8,045 nt of DNA, taken from NCBI GenBank assembly GCA_003511885.1, contig DOIX01000072.1:11864-19908 (forward strand), written 5' to 3'. This DNA is from Cyanobacteria bacterium UBA11153 (GTDB lineage: Bacteria > Cyanobacteriota > Cyanobacteriia > Cyanobacteriales > Coleofasciculaceae). Shown here in pieces: positions 5,271 to 8,045 of the stretch; within the stretch, counting starts at the first letter, position 1; each line of letters begins with the position of its first letter. The position numbers and the translations under genes were made by a program. The notes under the pieces are model-generated. The model made no database searches and was not told where the DNA came from. It saw only the letters and a list, made by a program, of their open reading frames with translations.

Positions 5271-8045
5271 CTAACTATGCCTATGGGATAGCTTAACTTC
5301 CGTTAAATCTACTTCACTTAAATCCACCTTGTCTAAATTTGCCCCGGTTAAATCTGCCCCTGTTAAATCCGCGCCACTTAAATTTGCCCCTGTCAAATTT
5401 GCCCCTATTAATTCAGCATTCCTTAAATCGGAATTCCCTAACTTCGCCCAACTTAAATTCGCACCAATTAACTTAGCATCTTGTAAATTTGCCCCCACTA
5501 ACTTGGCTTTCCGCAAACTGGCATAACTTAAATCTGCTTTACTTAAATCTGCGATCGCAAATTTTGCCCGATCTAGTTTAGCATGGCTCAAATCGGCGTG
5601 GCTGAGGATAGCTCCAATTAAATTAGCTTCTCGCAAATCTGCCCCAGCTAACCTTGCTCCTGTTAAATCCGCATTCTGAAAATTTCTACCACCTGCATCA
5701 TAGCGCGATCGCAATTCTCCGGTTTCGGTGATGCTAATTTCTCTTTGGCTATTCCCCCAAAAGGTAAAGGTGAAGCTATCTCGGCTTTGGATAACTCGCC
5801 AAAGTTCTTCATAAAGGGGATAGTTACCAATGCCGCTGATTTTTGCCCAGCCTTTGGCTCTAGTTAAGGCGACAAATAATTGATTCCGTAGTTGGAGATT
5901 GTTTTCGTCTTTGGCAATATTATCTAATCCTACTATATATACCATATCGGCTTCGTTTCCTTTGGCGCGGTGGATGCGAGATATGGTTACTGCGCCTTCG
6001 TACCAAAATTGATTGGGATTGCGGTTATCTTGGGTTATGTTCAGGATATTAGAGTTTAGGGCACTGGGAATATAGATATTGATTCCTCTGGCAATGAGGA
6101 ATTGGGCGACGTAAGTTTCTAATTCCATTGCCTCGAAATTAATACCTAAGATAATAATGAGAATTTCTTTACTTGGTTTGAGTTTATCTTGGTGAATATT
6201 TTGATAAATATGATGGGCTAAGGCGGTTAATTCTTCTTGACGGGAGCGATAGGCGATAAAATCGATAAGGGAGCCTTGCCAAAGTTCGGGGATGGGATTG
6301 GGTGAGTTTTCTTTGGGGCGTTTAATGGTAATTTGTTGACCGGGAAGAAAAGATCCTCTTGGCTGGAGTTGGTTGGGTTGGGTATGGTTGGGATAGGAAT
6401 CTTTATCTTTAGCAATAAGTTGGGATTGATTGGATAATTTATTGTGACGATCTTTTTTGTCTTTACTATATATAAATGATTGGGCTGGAGATGGTATTAC
6501 TTCATATCCCAAGGCTTGCCAATCTTCAATCCGAGTAATTCCGGTTAAAATTCCCCCCCGACGCAATAATCCCATCCCAATGCCATGGGCTGCGGTTAAA
6601 ATTGGACTAGGAGTGCGATAACAGCGAGATATTGTTTCCGTTTTTCTAATTCCACCCGGATAAAATCCCGTTACTAAATGCCCTAATTCTTCGCCAAATA
6701 TCTCGCTGCCACTGGGTATATTTAAACTTGCTAAACTTTGGGCTTCATCGTATCCCCAAATTAATCGTCTTTGCTCCGGTTGGGCTGGCTCCACTGGTCT
6801 TAATGCCTGATATGCCATCCAGTAAAATGGTTGTTTTCCCTCAAATTTTAAGCGATTATTTACTATTAAGTCTTGACCTTCGTCAATTAAGATGGCATCA
6901 TATAATTGGGGAAGCAGTCTGCCCTGTAACAACTCCCGGCACGCAATAGCAAGGGCTGCACTAGGCTCTTTCTCTGGAATATCCCTGGGAATCAATTTTT
7001 TTACGCCTGCTGCCTGACAAATATTACCATAGAGTCCAGGCTGGTTTTTTGCCCCCCAAGCATGAAGGACTTGCAGTTTAAGATTCGAGCCATCGTAACC
7101 AACTTCGCCGCCACTAAAGCGACGAAGCCATTTATCCAACTGCTCGATTATCGGTTGATATAGGCTGCGGCTAAAAAAGACTAGCGCTATATCCCAATCC
7201 GGATGTTTGAGGTGGATATGGGCAGCCTTTTGACAGAGGATAGCAGTTTTCCCGGAACCCGCGATACCACGAATTCGTTGTGGCCCAGGCGGAATTTCCT
7301 TACCAATATGCTCTTGTTCGAGATCGAAAGCCGATAAGCGATCGCGAACTTGGGCTAAAATATCACCGCGAGTTTGGTGATGAGTATATTGCGGTATCGA
7401 GAGACGCTGACGAAAAATAGGCGTACCGCTAATAACAGCTTTAAGTACTTGCCACTCTTCCTCCTTCAGGTGAAAACCCTTAATAATCGGAGGAGTTTGC
7501 CGAATTTGTTTAAGTAAAGGATGCTCATGAGAAAGTGCGGGATGCCCAGAATCCATCAGTCTATCCTTAAAAATAATCGGCGGACAACTGGGCAGTTGAT
7601 AAAACCCACATTCATACCATTGGGATTCTGAGATGAGAGGCAAACAGATTAAAACACGTCCACTTATTTTACGACGAAGAGCAGGTTCGCGATCGCAATA
7701 TCCCAGTAAAGTAAATAACTGATTTTCTGCTTGTCCATAAGGATTGCTGTAAGTAGTGTAATAATTGCAAAATTCCCAGCGATTACCACTAATTGCCAGA
7801 ATTTGGTCAATCGTCACAGACTTAACCTCAATTATCACTAAACCAAGTTGCCAATCCACAACTAAAATATCTGGCTCCTGGCGAGACTTCCCCACTTGAG
7901 AAAAAATCGGATACCGCCAATAACCAATACAGTCTCGCTGGGCAAAAACCTTCTGAATAGTCTGCCAAACCAACTTTTCCCCAGCTTCGCCATTACTGCC
8001 TAAAGCTTCAGTTGTGATAAATTTCCGGTTATCCTCTAAGCAATC
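5271..8045 (-). CDS. NERD nuclease-like / UvrD-Rep helicase / pentapeptide repeat fusion protein (5' end outside window)
   Basis: The frame is open from the right edge to the TAA at 5271, giving 924 visible residues (numbered from the edge). No ATG or stop precedes the NERD domain; a TTG at 7973 is internal, since GEAGEK just before it fits the NERD start. Domains: NERD nuclease-like, about 15-150, with PDILVVD (Asp59) and IIEVKS (Glu73, Lys75), the D-ExK core; SF1 helicase, about 220-755, with GIAGSGKT (260-267), LIDEGQD (387-392), WGYDEAQ (430-436), CYRTP (475-479), SRIHRAKGNE (689-698) and VALTRA (725-730); then about 25 uninterrupted A(D/N)LxX pentapeptides, about 787-919. A polar low-complexity insert lies near 520-585. 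The helicase should translocate on DNA using ATP; NERD may cut DNA; the pentapeptide helix may bind a partner or mimic DNA. Role (repair or defence) unknown. Alone on its strand here, it converges with the PEP-CTERM gene. Confidence 0.88.
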   Translation of the reverse strand, partial: DCLEDNRKFITTEALGSNGEAGEKLVWQTIQKVFAQRDCIGYWRYPIFSQVGKSRQEPDILVVDWQLGLVIIEVKSVTIDQILAISGNRWEFCNYYTTYSNPYGQAENQLFTLLGYCDREPALRRKISGRVLICLPLISESQWYECGFYQLPSCPPIIFKDRLMDSGHPALSHEHPLLKQIRQTPPIIKGFHLKEEEWQVLKAVISGTPIFRQRLSIPQYTHHQTRGDILAQVRDRLSAFDLEQEHIGKEIPPGPQRIRGIAGSGKTAILCQKAAHIHLKHPDWDIALVFFSRSLYQPIIEQLDKWLRRFSGGEVGYDGSNLKLQVLHAWGAKNQPGLYGNICQAAGVKKLIPRDIPEKEPSAALAIACRELLQGRLLPQLYDAILIDEGQDLIVNNRLKFEGKQPFYWMAYQALRPVEPAQPEQRRLIWGYDEAQSLASLNIPSGSEIFGEELGHLVTGFYPGGIRKTETISRCYRTPSPILTAAHGIGMGLLRRGGILTGITRIEDWQALGYEVIPSPAQSFIYSKDKKDRHNKLSNQSQLIAKDKDSYPNHTQPNQLQPRGSFLPGQQITIKRPKENSPNPIPELWQGSLIDFIAYRSRQEELTALAHHIYQNIHQDKLKPSKEILIIILGINFEAMELETYVAQFLIARGINIYIPSALNSNILNITQDNRNPNQFWYEGAVTISRIHRAKGNEADMVYIVGLDNIAKDENNLQLRNQLFVALTRAKGWAKISGIGNYPLYEELWRVIQSRDSFTFTFWGNSQREISITETGELRSRYDAGGRNFQNADLTGARLAGADLREANLIGAILSHADLSHAKLDRAKFAIADLSKADLSYASLRKAKLVGANLQDAKLIGANLSWAKLGNSDLRNAELIGANLTGANLSGADLTGADLTGANLDKVDLSEVDLTEVKLSHRHS

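Noticed and set aside
5329..5526. A plus-strand frame with repeated FAPVKSAP-like units
   Set aside because: It is the antisense shadow of the pentapeptide repeats, and its periodicity comes entirely from them.

Overview
The window comes from a cyanobacterial chromosome. Ten copies of the HIP1 octamer GCGATCGC occur in 8 kb, where a random sequence would rarely hold even one. There is a PEP-CTERM surface protein, a pentapeptide-repeat protein, heptanucleotide tandem repeats next to stop codons and many small palindromic elements. I cannot assign a genus.

Layout, left to right. Positions 76-2775 hold two minus-strand genes: an S9-family prolyl-oligopeptidase-like serine peptidase (835-2775) and, downstream of it, a six-helix rhomboid intramembrane serine protease (76-708). 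Each is followed by 7-bp tandem repeats. Positions 2776-3854 are about 1.1 kb without a convincing gene. The left half holds small palindromes and a 173-bp non-autonomous mobile element with perfect 15-bp terminal inverted repeats and perfect 12-bp target duplications. The right half looks like the long control region and leader of the next gene. Positions 3855-4679 (plus strand) encode an exported PEP-CTERM protein with a DUF4114-like segment, followed by a good intrinsic terminator. Positions 4680-5270 are a second repeat island, with a hairpin element related to the one near 3100, a 215-bp MITE-like element inserted at its edge, and a 27-bp palindrome identical to the one at 2839.

Positions 5271-8045 (minus strand) hold the most unusual gene, cut by the right edge. 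It encodes a NERD nuclease-like domain, then a superfamily 1 UvrD/Rep-type helicase with all main motifs, then about 25 uninterrupted pentapeptide repeats. No start codon is visible: the frame is open to the last base.

The genes do not form an obvious pathway. The two proteases may be co-transcribed. The PEP-CTERM gene is a separate unit between two mobile-element islands. The NERD-helicase-pentapeptide protein is a DNA-acting protein of unknown role and the best candidate for something undescribed.
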